Below, piece after piece: positions 11,257 to 22,269 of a stretch of 64,000 nt of DNA (its first letter is position 1; every line of letters begins with the position of its first letter). The notes beneath the pieces are model-generated. The model did not search any database. It was not told the origin of the DNA and worked only from the letters and a program-made list of their open reading frames with translations. Location of the stretch: the NCBI RefSeq assembly GCF_018687715.1, contig NC_056765.1:496001-560000 (forward strand), read 5' to 3'. This DNA comes from Carya illinoinensis (Eukaryota > Streptophyta > Magnoliopsida > Fagales > Juglandaceae). Position numbers and translations under genes: made by a program.

Positions 11257-11400
11257 AGACTACCGATCTTAGATTCTAGTGGCGGCGGCGAGAGAATAAA
11301 CGGCAGCAAAACTAGGGTTCCATTCGTCGAGCTCGGATGAAAGAGAGAGAGAGGAGGAGTTAAGAAGTCTGAAATGAGAGAATTTTTGTTTTTAACGTAA
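11255..11400 (-). other. 5'-UTR-like segment, probably captured with a gene promoter
   Basis: Read on the minus strand it has a CT-rich leader, then GAATGGAACCCTAGTTTTGC, a CGCCGCCGCC run and AATCTAAGATCG followed by a donor-like GTAGTCTC and a TC-rich, AGATCT-containing intron-like stretch. ACCCTAG plus a CT-rich tract is typical of plant housekeeping leaders. No long ORF follows directly. Since it lies upstream of and in the same orientation as the ARABIDILLO exon, a chimeric transcript is possible. The donor gene is not identified. Confidence 0.4.
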
Positions 11401-11679
11401 AAGCCGGGTATCGGGGTTTAAATCTGGTACCCGGATGGAATACCCATAACCGGCCCAGATTGGGCCGGTTTTAAAAATGTGGGCCGAAACCCATAACCGG
11501 ACACCCGGTTATCCGGGTTCCGGGCCGGGCCGGATAAAATCCGGCCCATATGAACAGTCTTAATCTGGTAGTACCTTGTAGATAAATTGTTTTATTAGTG
11601 AAAGAACTTAATTTTGACAACGTACACAAATATTAACATTTATGGGGGTTCTATGATCATAGCACAGTCTAATATCAAT

Positions 11680-12150
11680 GTGATCAGTACTAGATTGCAA
11701 AAAAAAAAGCAACCAAATCATGAGTGTCACGATTTTTCCAAAGATCAAGAAAAGTCATATATATAATATTGCATTTGTTTTTGAAAAATAAAAGTAATTC
11801 ATTAGTCATGTGAATTTTAAGTTTATGCAATGTTTATAATGTCAGAAAAAGAATCATTTCTTAGAGATGATAGTTGTTCATGTAAGACTTTTTGAATTCT
11901 ACCATCTTGATGCAGAGTAGCCACCTAGAAGTTGCAAAATGTTTGTCATCAGAGATGGTCTACCACCAAAAGAAAGGGAAATTTTGTAGACATTGCCTTT
12001 GAACCTCCCCCACAAAATTTTTATCCCTACCCATTCTTTCACAACATTACATTATCAACGACCCCAACCCCCCCCCCCCCGGGGCAGGGTTCCCTAACAA
12101 TAATAGTGCATGTATTGCTTCACTCGTTTTTAGACCAATTAGATATGTAC

Positions 12151-12186
<36 letters not shown>

Positions 12187-12759
12187 TTGTTCTTAAAAAT
12201 GAAAAAGATACAATAATATATTGTTCTTAAATGAGATAGTGTGAACACAAACAAAATCCACTATTCACGAGGCTATAGCCTCTTTTATTGTAGAACTATA
12301 ATAGATATTATAAATGAAAATTTGTTGATATTCTTTATTTGTGACAAAGGAACATGATAAATGATAAAAAAAATTAAACATAAATCCTTTTTAAAATTTT
12401 AACTATTCTAAAAAAAAATGCATAACACCATTATGAAGCAGTAGCTACATGGAAAAAGCAAGTATTACCTTAACTAAATAACAAAATCTAATGTCAAAAT
12501 TGAGATAAGCCTGACTGTTTTTTTTTTTCTTTTCCTCACAAGAGAGGCGGTGTTCCAAATTTATTCATAATCCTCACTTATAGTGGAGAAATACCTTTTA
12601 CAAATTAGGAAAGAGCTTTGGGGGTTTTATAAATCCCAAAACCAAAGGCCTTGCAAAAATCATATATTATAAGAAGCTAATCCATACAATAATTATTTCC
12701 AACTATTTTTCATAATAGAAAAGTATAAAACTAATGTTCAAAGTGAGGGAGTCTTGCAT
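11680..12759. repeat. Cluster-associated repeat block with LINE-derived segment (copy near 12 kb)
   Basis: It aligns over more than 1 kb with 25536-26371 (motif order: TGTAAGACTTTTT, GATGCAGAGTAGCC, GTCATCAGAGATGGTCTACC, CCTCCCCCACAAAATTTTT, then AACAAAATCCACTATTCACGAGGC and the T-run/LINE-like tail). Its first 150 bases also recur at 14885-15025. It contains a C14 tract (12067-12080) and an (ATA)n microsatellite (12149-12186). There is no coding potential. It derives from the same intergenic DNA that recurs through the resistance-gene cluster. Confidence 0.65.
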
Positions 12760-13640
12760 TGTAACACCCCTTCCTGTAGGTCATGAATATTATCAACATT
12801 CATAACATAATGCCTAGTACAGACATCCGAAGTCATGAAAACACCTCGTATATTGAATCATCAAACCAACTAAACATAATAGTCTTTGATAATATAAAGC
12901 TAAAAACATAATGTAAAGGCATAAACTAGTCCTATGTGGTGATCACTTATTCAAATATTATAATCATAAACTAAATGCTTGTGGAAATAACACTTATTAG
13001 CTCTCTGGACTAATCTTCTCATGGCTCTCTAGCTCTGCATCCTTGCAATCAACATCTGAAATATTAAAACATAAGGACATAAACAAATGAGTGGAAGACT
13101 TAGTAATGACATATCATAATGTAAATTTACTTATCTTAATATTTGGCTTGATTTATAAAATTTTAATGTATCCTAACACATGCAGAATTAACAACATCGT
13201 GGAATTTCATGTAACATGATGCATGAGTAATTGACTCTATGCATTCTCTAATAATTATACATGACTTGTTCATCTTGTCTTTCTCTTATTAGTGGCAATC
13301 ATTACACGTGTGAATCATCCAATTGTCATTGACCACATATACTTATCGTGACATGAGGTGAACCCCGCTTGGATCTGTGACACCGTGTAACATATCATAT
13401 CATGTAGTGATACATGCTTAGTTCATTGTTATCATTTAACATATGGTAAACCACGCTTGAGTCCGTAGCACCGTTTAATGTGTCATAACATGTAGTGAAA
13501 CATGCTTGAATCCATATTATCACATGGCATAGGGTAAACCACGCTTAAGTCTGTGGCACCGATTATCATAACCTATGGTAAAACACGCTTCGGTCCGTGT
13601 CATCTCAAAACATCATATCTTTCATGTGTTTTCTTACTAA
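12760..13640. mobile_element. LTR-retrotransposon-like fragment with tandem sub-repeats
   Basis: It begins TGTAACACCCCTTCCTGTAGG, the form of many plant Ty3/gypsy LTR starts. It includes degenerate tandem units of about 45-95 bp containing GTRAACCACGCTTGRRTC and GTGRCACCG at about 13349, 13446, 13532 and 13577. The same LTR start and repeats are at 26372-27176, where the element is shorter. I cannot define the 3' end or a target duplication here; the LTR may continue toward 14.6 kb. Confidence 0.5.
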
Positions 13641-15496
13641 CTTTCATAATGCATGAGGAGAACATGTTTGACTTCATGAATTTACCTGGCATAACATGAT
13701 CTAAACATTATATGGCATACATGATCTAAATTTTACATGAACATTACATGGCATATATTTGATTTTCATAACATCTCAATCATCTAACAATCCATACCCG
13801 CATTGCATCATAACATATCATCATAATTCAGTGAGATTCGTGAAAAGAGGTTTAATCTTGAATTGGCTCGTAGCGTAGCGTAGGTAAACATCACATTTTT
13901 CATGCACAATTAGAATAATTACAGCACACATGTAATTATGATCATGCTACTTACCTCTTGGCATTGCTTCTTTGTTCCTACTTCGTTGCTTGTTACCTAT
14001 ACAAGGTACTAGATATCACTAATGTTTCTAGAAAACGTATCGTAGCATTTAATTACTTCAAAATCATACCATAGGGATATTTTAATTATTATTCAATTAT
14101 ACTAAGATTAATATATAGTAATATTATTTAAAGCTCATAACATATTCCTTGATTTTCTATTTAAATATAACATAACATAATAAATCCTATAAAAAAATAT
14201 AACATAAGAATTATATTAAAAATCCAACTAAATAGACAAATTGGAATATTAACTAAAATAATAGGCTCACTAGTATATTTTAAAATATAATTTAATTTAT
14301 TTATAACTTATTGCTGCAACATAGTTTACAAAAGATTAACACTTAATAACATAATTTAATTCCCAAATATGTTACGGAAAAATAAGGTTCTTGGACTAAT
14401 TTTAAACAGTCTCATTTTAAAATCTAGGCCCAGCCCACCCACAAAATGGCCCAACTAAGAGGACGTTTTGGGAATTAATCTGGATTTTTTATTCCAAAGC
14501 AGAAAGTTCAGTAAAAATATTTGTTCCATAAACAAACTTATCATCATAATTTCCAATCCCGCTTCCAAAACTTACATACATACATACAAACATACATACG
14601 TATATAGCATTTAAAAATCCAGATTTACTTGATCATTCAATAATAATTAATATGAAATTTTGCATTAAAAGTTAATTTGTTAAATCCCACGATTCTGTTT
14701 AATATTCCAATCACAAAGTAGTAACATCAATTACGTGATAAACATGATATTGATCATATATACGAGCAATATGTTAAGTACTGAGTGTACAAATTGTCAG
14801 GTTTTATAAATTCTATGAAAACATCAGATAATATTTCTATATTTCTCAATAATTAGAAAAACTAATAATAAACGTACATATACGATCCCTAGATTGCAAA
14901 AAAAGCAAGCAAATCATGAGTGGTCACGATGTTTCCAAGATCAAGAAAATTAGTCATATATATAAAATTGCATTTTGTTTTTGAAAAATAAAAGTAATTC
15001 ATTAGTCATTTGAATTTTAAGTAAAGATGAAAGAAAAGCTGTACCCAGAACTTGTTAATAGTGTGATCATCATCCTCCACTTTCTGAAAGCTAGCTGTCA
15101 ATCCAGGAGATCCAGCCGAACTCGCACTCACCCTCGTAAAACGGTGGTTCATACGGACTACTCAGGCTATAAACTGTCAATGCAGAAAAGAACGAGACAG
15201 TTACAAAAGCAAATTAAGAAAGAGAAAATGGAAAAGATCAAATGAGAGGGATATTATTGGATCTATTATATATTATATATTAAAAACAAATCAAAAAATG
15301 CATTTCATTATATTTGGATACAAAATAAAAAGAGTTAAGTCAATCGTGATGATCAGCAAAACAAATATTCCCAATGCAATGCTCACATCAACTTAATTAC
15401 ACATTATATATATATAATGCCAATTCATATTTCTTTTACTTTTACTTTTTATTAATTTTTAACAAAATTTTATTTTATAACTTCAATTAAAAGCTT
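13641..15496. other. AT-rich non-coding DNA downstream of the NLR gene
   Basis: No supported gene. The left part may be the rest of the LTR-like element. 14885-15025 repeats 11680-11830 (GATTGCAAAAAAAGCAA and AATCATGAGTG). The plus-strand frame at 15027-15245 has no family resemblance and is not called. The 3' UTR of the minus-strand NLR should lie immediately left of 15497. Confidence 0.45.
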
Positions 15497-18400
15497 TCAT
15501 GAGGTTGCTTGCATGGGGCTCTCACCTTCCCAAAAATAATCTCCTTGGATGACTTTGTGAGTAATTTTTATGTTGGGGACGCAAGTCACCTTGAGCCATT
15601 CTTCTCCTTCTTTCCTTTCCAACTCTTCCTTCAACACAGGATCACAGTTCTTTATTTTTAAAACATGAAGGGAAGTAGGAAACCCCTCTTCTGGCATGTA
15701 TCTGAGATTGGGACAGTCATTGAGGTGCAATTCTTCAAGGGAGGTGAGGTGTTGAAACCCCTCCTTGTCCAAAGATTTCAAATTTCCAAATGAAGAGATC
15801 TTAAGATTGGTCAAAGTGGTGGGCAGCAACAACCCTCCAGGAAAGGACTCCACGTGATCTTCTAATTTGTCGTTGTTGATTGTCAACCATTCAAGAGAGG
15901 GGAGTATTTGCAAATCCCATCCCTTCCAGTTTGCAATGAGTTTCTTACACCTGACGATCACAATTTGCTTCAGATTGGAAGGCAATCCCCCTTCTGGAAA
16001 CGACCCTACTTCTGGACAATTTACTAACTCCAAATAACAAAGAGACGGAAGAAATAGGTGCATCTTATCTGGCATTGACCTCAAGCTCTCACAATTTTTG
16101 ACGATAAAGTTTGCAAGGTTAGAGGTACGCAATCCTCCTTTTGGAAAATCTACAAACTTAGGACATTCAAGGATTCTTAATTTTGATATCACTAAATGAT
16201 CATCTCCATGTTGTTCTAAAGATTGCAGATTACAACATCCTCTTATTTTAATGCTCTTCAGATTTGGGAATAGGTCTAATGGAAAGGACGTCAGGGAGTC
16301 ACAACAATCTCTCAAGCACAATTCTTCAAGGGATGAATATTGCCGCTGCATGGGCAGCTCCAACTTCTTACATTCGATGATCTCAAGTTTGGCCAATGAA
16401 GAAGGATGTACAGGCAACTTTGCTCTCAGCTTGGGGCAATTCTTAATACTCAACTTTTCGAGTTGAGAAAATATTTCAACTTCATTTTCGCCACCCGAGT
16501 GAAGCCAGTCTTCCCAATTCGACATATTCCTAAGCACTAGAACTTTCAAACTTCCAAATGGCTTCATTGAAGAATTACTACTGTTTCCATAAAATTCTGG
16601 ACCCACAGTAACAACTTCGTCCAACCGACAAATGTAGAGTTTATTAAGAAAATGTAGCTGCCCAAGGGGTGGCAAGGCATTACAATATTTGCAATCAATT
16701 AATCTCAACTCAGACAATGAAGGAAGCCCTTGCCCTATCCAATTTGGAAAACCATTCCCGCCATAGCAATAGAGGACGAGACTTTCCAAGTTTTCATGGG
16801 GCTGTAGATCTTCAAGTACATCTCTTTGACTTTCCGAAATACCAAGTACTTCTTCTGGACGATTCCATTCTAACACCAACTTTTTAATGTAATCCTTCAT
16901 CTTCAAGCTTGCATCCTTGGCTGATCTAACATTTTGGAGCTCTCGAACTAAAAGCTTTCCTCGGAGATTTATTAGTTTTCCCAATTCTTCAATGCTAGAC
17001 CCACCGTCATGTTTGCTGACGACGAATTCTGTCAACGTCTGGAGACATTTTAAACTACCAATTTGTATCGGCGTCTCCTTTAATCTGGAAGTTCCTTCAA
17101 ATTCAAGATGACGTAAATTAATGAGTTTCCACATATCTCTTGGCCATTTTTCCAACTTACTACAAAATGATAAATTCAACGTTTGCAAGTTGCACAACAT
17201 ACATATGCAATCAGGCAACCCATCAATATCTGTGAAAGAAAAATCCAAATAACGTAGATGTTTCATTTTGCTAAGATCAAACGACTTAATAATCTTATCC
17301 CAGCTGCTTCCGGATAGAGAGAGAACTCTTAAGCCTATTGACGAATCTGCAGGTACCAAGAGATCCTCTTCATTCTTCTTAAAGTTATCATTCAAAGATG
17401 ATAAATGGCCCATTGGCGAATTTATTGCCAAGAGAGTGCGCAATTGCTTGGCCTTGCAAAGATGCTTTTCATTTTTCTCAAAGCCAAAACACAATAAATA
17501 GCGAGTCATCTCTCCAATTTCTTTTGAGCCATCAGACTCCATCGTAAAGCCAAATTTCCCAGTCACGGATTTTGCCAAGTCGTTGACAAGATCATGCATT
17601 ACAAAGCATGGCTTAACTGAACGACTTGATTGTTGAAATAATGATCTTGACACAAGATCATTGAAGTAACCATTGCCAACTTCTTCCATAGTTTCTATTC
17701 CGGATTGTTGCAAGAAACCTTCCGCCATCCATAATAAGACTAATTTATCTTTTTCAAAAAGATAATCTTTTGGAAATATCGAACAATAAGCAAAGCATCG
17801 TTTTAAATTTGAGGGGAGATACTTATAACTTAACCTCAAAGCCGGAATAATGTTCGTCTTCTCCATGGGAACATCCCATAAGTTGCTCTTCAATATGGTC
17901 GTCCAATATCTCTCGGCATGATCTGATTTAGACCCCAAGAGATCGCCAATGGCCTTAATTGCTAAAGGTAGACCTTTGCACTTTTCCACAATTTGTCTAC
18001 CTATTTCTTTTATCTTTGGATTTGCGTTGGAGCTACCATCACGAAATGCATGTTTTTCAAAAAGTGACCAACAATCATCCTCGGGCAATAGCTTTAGATG
18101 ATGAGTTGCAATTGCCTTCATGGCCAATGCAACGCTTTCATTCCTTGTGGTGACAAGGATCTTACTTCCTCGAGTCCCATAGTGCAAGAGTTGGCCTAGG
18201 AACTCCCGATGCTGGGGGGTCTCGCTCCAAACATCATCCAAAACAAGGAGAAATTTCTTCCCGTTCAAATTCTTCTGTACTGTAACTTGAAGCTGCTCTC
18301 GATCCTCAGTAGAAGGAGCTGACGAGGTTGCACACTGAACTATAATTGATTTCATTATATTGGGCACAACAAATTCTTCAGAAACACAAAACCATATTGT

Positions 18401-19093
18401 AGGGTGGAAATGATCTTTCACCCTACCATCATCGTATGCCAGTTGAGCAAGGGTAGTCTTGCCGATTCCCCCCATGCCAACGATGGCAATCACGCACCTT
18501 TCATTGCCACTCGCATCAGACGAGAGCAATAAGTCAATTACTTTTTTCTTGTCCTCATCCCTACCAAAAGTGTCGGACTGTGAGACGTAGGAAGTGGACG
18601 ACCTTTCTGGATTTGGTTTTTCTTGAGCTCCTACTACTTCACGTAGACCCATACAATCCTTTTGCTTTGTTAGGTCTTCAAGTCTACCAAGTACCTTTTC
18701 AATTTTTTTATCTACCTTTTCGGAAAAAGGCTGATCAATTAGGAGAGCAGAGAAGTAGTTTAGTAAAGTTCCTACCACGGTAGGAGATTCAGCGTCAGCG
18801 TCCTGCAGCTTGCTTTGCAAGGCTTCAGTGGCAATCTCATCCAAGATGTCCTCCGCGTCGTAGATAACATCCTTCAACTCATCAACCCAATCTTTTACAG
18901 AAGAATCCGTAAGTTGCTTTTCCTCCGAGACTTCAAGCACAGCCTTCACAGACAGCATTGCATTCTTCAATTTCCTCAAGAGCACTTCAGTTGGTTTTCT
19001 TCCCTGAATGAAGTGAAGCACCTCACGAGATGCCATTCTGTCAAACAACACGGCGAGTGAAGCAGAGAGAAATGCCAAGCCCACCTCAGCCAT
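15497..19093 (-). CDS. CC-NBS-LRR disease-resistance protein (R13L1-like), 1198 aa, intronless
   Basis: The family-typical start is MAEVGLAFLSASL at 19093; an upstream ATG at 19162 would add 23 atypical residues. The N-terminal coiled-coil (Rx-N) domain, about 1-160, has YDAEDILDEIATEAL (78-92), an EDVID-like motif. The NB-ARC domain has P-loop GMGGIGKTT (206-214), kinase-2 LLVLDDVW (282-289), GSKILVTTR (309-317), GLPLA (374-378), CFAYCSIFPKDY (433-444) and the switch motif MHD (499-501). All key ATP-binding residues are present. About 600 residues of leucine-rich repeats follow, ending in a short acidic tail (GDYFWEGESP). Such proteins are intracellular immune receptors that bind effectors or guard targets and trigger cell death; the ligand cannot be told. 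Length and motif order are normal, with no stop or frameshift, so it is likely functional. It sits beside decayed paralogue remains. Confidence 0.95.
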   Translation of the reverse strand: MAEVGLAFLSASLAVLFDRMASREVLHFIQGRKPTEVLLRKLKNAMLSVKAVLEVSEEKQLTDSSVKDWVDELKDVIYDAEDILDEIATEALQSKLQDADAESPTVVGTLLNYFSALLIDQPFSEKVDKKIEKVLGRLEDLTKQKDCMGLREVVGAQEKPNPERSSTSYVSQSDTFGRDEDKKKVIDLLLSSDASGNERCVIAIVGMGGIGKTTLAQLAYDDGRVKDHFHPTIWFCVSEEFVVPNIMKSIIVQCATSSAPSTEDREQLQVTVQKNLNGKKFLLVLDDVWSETPQHREFLGQLLHYGTRGSKILVTTRNESVALAMKAIATHHLKLLPEDDCWSLFEKHAFRDGSSNANPKIKEIGRQIVEKCKGLPLAIKAIGDLLGSKSDHAERYWTTILKSNLWDVPMEKTNIIPALRLSYKYLPSNLKRCFAYCSIFPKDYLFEKDKLVLLWMAEGFLQQSGIETMEEVGNGYFNDLVSRSLFQQSSRSVKPCFVMHDLVNDLAKSVTGKFGFTMESDGSKEIGEMTRYLLCFGFEKNEKHLCKAKQLRTLLAINSPMGHLSSLNDNFKKNEEDLLVPADSSIGLRVLSLSGSSWDKIIKSFDLSKMKHLRYLDFSFTDIDGLPDCICMLCNLQTLNLSFCSKLEKWPRDMWKLINLRHLEFEGTSRLKETPIQIGSLKCLQTLTEFVVSKHDGGSSIEELGKLINLRGKLLVRELQNVRSAKDASLKMKDYIKKLVLEWNRPEEVLGISESQRDVLEDLQPHENLESLVLYCYGGNGFPNWIGQGLPSLSELRLIDCKYCNALPPLGQLHFLNKLYICRLDEVVTVGPEFYGNSSNSSMKPFGSLKVLVLRNMSNWEDWLHSGGENEVEIFSQLEKLSIKNCPKLRAKLPVHPSSLAKLEIIECKKLELPMQRQYSSLEELCLRDCCDSLTSFPLDLFPNLKSIKIRGCCNLQSLEQHGDDHLVISKLRILECPKFVDFPKGGLRTSNLANFIVKNCESLRSMPDKMHLFLPSLCYLELVNCPEVGSFPEGGLPSNLKQIVIVRCKKLIANWKGWDLQILPSLEWLTINNDKLEDHVESFPGGLLLPTTLTNLKISSFGNLKSLDKEGFQHLTSLEELHLNDCPNLRYMPEEGFPTSLHVLKIKNCDPVLKEELERKEGEEWLKVTCVPNIKITHKVIQGDYFWEGESPMQATS

Positions 19094-19860
19094 GTTTTTC
19101 TTCTTGGGAATGAAAGAGATCAATGGAAATGAGGGAAGGATTTTTTGCAAACAGCAAAGCAAGCTCAGGTTGCAAGAAAATTCTTACTATAATAAAATGA
19201 AATAGGAGAAATGTCAGTGGCACATGCTCTGGTCATGGGTCATTGACTGATTGGTCATTGATTGAATTTCTGAGAAAGTTCGTGTGAGAAAATGGTGAAT
19301 AAGAATATGATAGTGAGAAATTAAAATTTATTACTATAATAAAATTAAATAGGAAAATGGCTGACGCGGGGTAGTCTGTCATATTGTCAAGATAACTCAT
19401 AACCTTTTCTCATCATCTGGCCGGCAGCTCTCAAAGAAATAAAACATTTACCGGCGTTTCTGTGTCTCATGTATTTCACTATCCTCTCCTGGCCTGTTTT
19501 CCTGTTAAGATGGTAAATAAGATGTCTTTCTTCTTTAATTTGGAACTAATTACAAAAGAGGTTGGCAATACTAATACAAGTTAATAGCTACACAGCCCAT
19601 TCTTTATCCAACGACATTAGTGTGGGAAATGATGACTTTAGCAATACTCTTAACTATACCAAGATGACTTTAGCTTGGTTAGTAATTTTTTTTTCTAAAT
19701 TATTTATTAAAAGCAGGTTTTTGTCAAGTCAATGTCTAACTTATTTTTTGTTCAAATATTTGGTTGGATAAATCATACAAGATTCAAAGAAATTTTGTGC
19801 ACTTGACATATTCGAGGAAAGCATGCCTTGTTTGCGCATCTCGTTTTATTCTACCTTTTT
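19094..19860 (-). promoter_or_regulatory. Upstream region of the NLR gene, shared with decayed paralogue units
   Basis: This is the 5' flank of the intact receptor. The segment at about 19470-19700 (CTTTAATTTGGAACTAATTA, AATACAAGTTAATAGCTACA, CTATACCAAGATGACTTTAGCTTGG) recurs at 28960-29135 and, in part, at 24950-25090. Those copies have no coding body, so the flank was duplicated or kept without it. I cannot assign a TATA box or defence element confidently. Confidence 0.45.
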
Positions 19861-20589
19861 TTTTTTTTCTTCTATTTCTAAGCAAGCGATATTATATATA
19901 TATATATATATATGAAATTATGCTATTACAAGATACAAGATTTTAAAGGGAGGAAAATCCTTAACAGTCATCTCAAAATAAATAAAAGCAGCCAAAAAAA
20001 AACCTGATTTCAAAGCCAAAACTTAGCTCCCACTCAATCCCACCAAAGAAATATTGTTTAAAGCGATTCTAAAATAATTTGATAATCAAACTATTAAACT
20101 ACAACCTGAGCGGGACATTTTATTCTACTCCACTCTCATTGTTTTATTTTTTTTATTTTTACTTTGAATGTCATTGAATATATCGTTATCGGTGGAGTGA
20201 ATGCTACCAGTATTTCAATCAATCTTTTAGAGTTCCGTGAACTTATTTTTATTATTATTTATTATTTTTCATTTATTTAATATTTTATTATTATTTTTTA
20301 CCTATTTTTTATTACTATTTATAATTATTCTCAATACTTTTCAACACTAAAATTCAATCTTAATCTCCTCTTATTGTTATATATATATATATATATTTTT
20401 TTACTTTGAATTTTATTGAATATCCCGTTGTCGGTGGAGTGAGCGCTTGGCCTCGAACACTCGATCTGTTTTAGTATCTATACAGGGGTAGAAAATAATC
20501 CTTGTTTCCCTGTCTTTTATAAATTTATCTGTGAGTTGGCACATGTTCTGGTCATTGATTATTTATTGATTGGTGTGAACATTGAATTT
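19861..20589. other. AT-rich spacer with T-runs and (AT)n tracts
   Basis: It holds poly(T), TATATATA (19887-19912 and 20379-20395) and low-complexity TTATTATT stretches. A segment near 20430-20590 (CGGTGGAGTGA, TACAGGGGTAGAAAATAAT, TGTTCTGGTCATTGAT) recurs at 22725-22870 and is another dispersed unit of the cluster. No gene. Confidence 0.5.
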
Positions 20590-21110
20590 TGATTGTGGAT
20601 TGAATATATGCATATCATAACATTTCACTGAAGGAAACACCCATTAATAGTGTTTATGCAATGTTGATAATTTCAAAAAAAATTATTGCTGGGAGATGAG
20701 AGCTGTTCATATAAGACGTTTTCAATCCTACCGTGTCCTGATGCATTGTAGCCAGCCAAAAGTTACAAACAATTGTCCTTGCTTCGGATGAGATGGCCTA
20801 CCAATGGACATTGCTTTTGAAAATGAGAGAGATGGCAATCCAATTAAAAAAAAAAAAAACATTTTACCACCATTCACCATTTAATGTATGCATGCCCCCT
20901 TATTAAATATCTCATAAAGGAACGCATACCTTCTGGTGCTAAGTGCACCACAACATCCGGAGGGAAAGAAGAGTCAAAAGTGTCTCACTTGGATGAATCT
21001 CCTCCACAACATTTTTATCTCAACCCATTCTTTCACAACATTAAACATTATCAACGGCCCTACGGGCCTCCCCTTTGTTCCCAATCACTATTGGGTAATA
21101 ATATTATTGA
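20590..21110. repeat. Cluster repeat block Q (copy 20.6 kb)
   Basis: It contains the ordered motifs ATGTTGATAATTTC, GAGAGCTGTTCATATAAGAC, GATGCATTGTAGCCAGCC, GAGATGGCCTACCA and CCTCCACAACATTTTTATC, followed by a CCCATTCTTTCACAACATTAAAC tail. The same order occurs near 11.9, 21.75, 22.9, 25.5, 27.9, 29.9 and 33.3 kb. Its position upstream of an N-terminal NLR relic suggests it came from the NLR intergenic region. Confidence 0.6.
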
Positions 21111-21185
21111 AACAGTCTCATGGCCAAAATTGACCATGATCCGATTCGAAAAAGTTTCGCTTCGGCATATTTTTATTTTTATGAG

Positions 21186-21276
21186 TTTTCAAGGAGTTAA
21201 GGATATCGCGAGATGCCATTTTATCAAATAACGGTCCAAGGAAGGGAAAGAGCAATGCCACTCCAACCTCTGCCAT
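21186..21276 (-). pseudogene. Relic of NLR N-terminus
   Basis: From the ATG at 21276 the minus strand reads MAEVGVALLFPFLG, then DKMASRDIL, clearly matching the first 28 residues of the intact receptor (MAEVGLAFLSASLA, DRMASREVL). Downstream of this the reading diverges and no Rx-N, NB-ARC or LRR sequence follows. The flanking leader up to about 21630 also recurs at 30600-30775 and 39180-39765. This marks a paralogue that lost nearly all of its coding region. Confidence 0.75.
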
Positions 21277-22269
21277 GTTTTCTTTGCCGAAAGACTAACT
21301 ACAATGTTCACGAGGAGACAGGAATGAGGGAATTTATTACATGAGCTGTAGCTTATGCATGGACGCATAAATAAAAACAAAAATTGTTGATTAGATAACT
21401 ACTACTCGATCTGTGCGGTAAAAATGGGTAAAGTATAGTCAAGAAAGTTTAATTTGGATTTCTTTTGGGACAACTGATCAACACTCGTGAAATAATGTGC
21501 ATTCATTCAATTTTACATTGAAAACGACCTTTGAATAAATAAATAAATAGATAAAACTGACACATTTTTAAATACTTTTTTTTAATATTTATGGAGGGGA
21601 GAAAATAATCTTTTCTTTTTGTTTTCCTTTCTCAGAGAATAAAAAGAGACCATCTTTTATCAATCAGTTGTCACGTGCTCTTGATAATTGATTTATTTGT
21701 GACGAATTTTGGATTCTAATTGTGGATTGAATGTTTGCATACATCATACATTTCATTCCATTGTGGGAAATGAAGGAAAGATCCATCATACATCATATAT
21801 GTCACAAAAAATTATCACTGCATTAAGATGACAACTGTTCATATAAAACGTTTTCAATTCTACCGTCTTGATCAATGGCTGCAGAGCAGCTAGCCAAAAA
21901 TTGTAATTATCCACTCATAGTTACTTTTTTAAAACAAAATTTTATTTATTATTATTTTTATAAAAATAACTTTATTTTATAATATTATTATAAAATATAT
22001 TCTAAAAATGTGTTATGTGTATCATTTCTCCATTTCTATATTCTTCAAGAATTAAATAAACAAATGAAAGGCAATCAAGTTAAAGTTATTTAAAAGTTAA
22101 AAGATAACTCTTAAAGATGGATGGTGATGACAGTATCCGACCGAATTTGCTGCTCACTGCTCAGATATACCATTTTCTTCATTGATGAGCTCCCCCAACC
22201 ATTGGTTCTCGTCAAAACCATTAATGTTAATAAATCATGGCGTAGAAAGTAAATACAACCAGGTTTTTA

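Larger units (their letters stand above)
9334..11562. mobile_element. Non-autonomous hAT-like element carrying captured gene sequence
   Basis: The 8-bp duplication ATCTGGTA is at 9326-9333 and 11563-11570. Termini are imperfect inverted repeats: TAGGGGTGTTCAT at the left and, reverse-complemented, TAAGACTGTTCAT at the right (10 of 13 matching). Both ends have subterminal zones (about 9345-9510 and 11400-11550) packed with CCGG, CCCGGGTT and AACCCGG words that can fold back. There is no transposase coding. The interior contains an ARABIDILLO-like exon (9845-10015, minus) and a 5'-UTR-like segment (11255-11400, minus). The 8-bp duplication supports hAT; the terminal sequence does not name a family. 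Confidence 0.75.

Noticed and set aside
19094..19162. Upstream ATG of the NLR frame adding 23 residues
   Set aside because: CC-NBS-LRR proteins of this type begin MAEVG or close. The extra residues are atypical.
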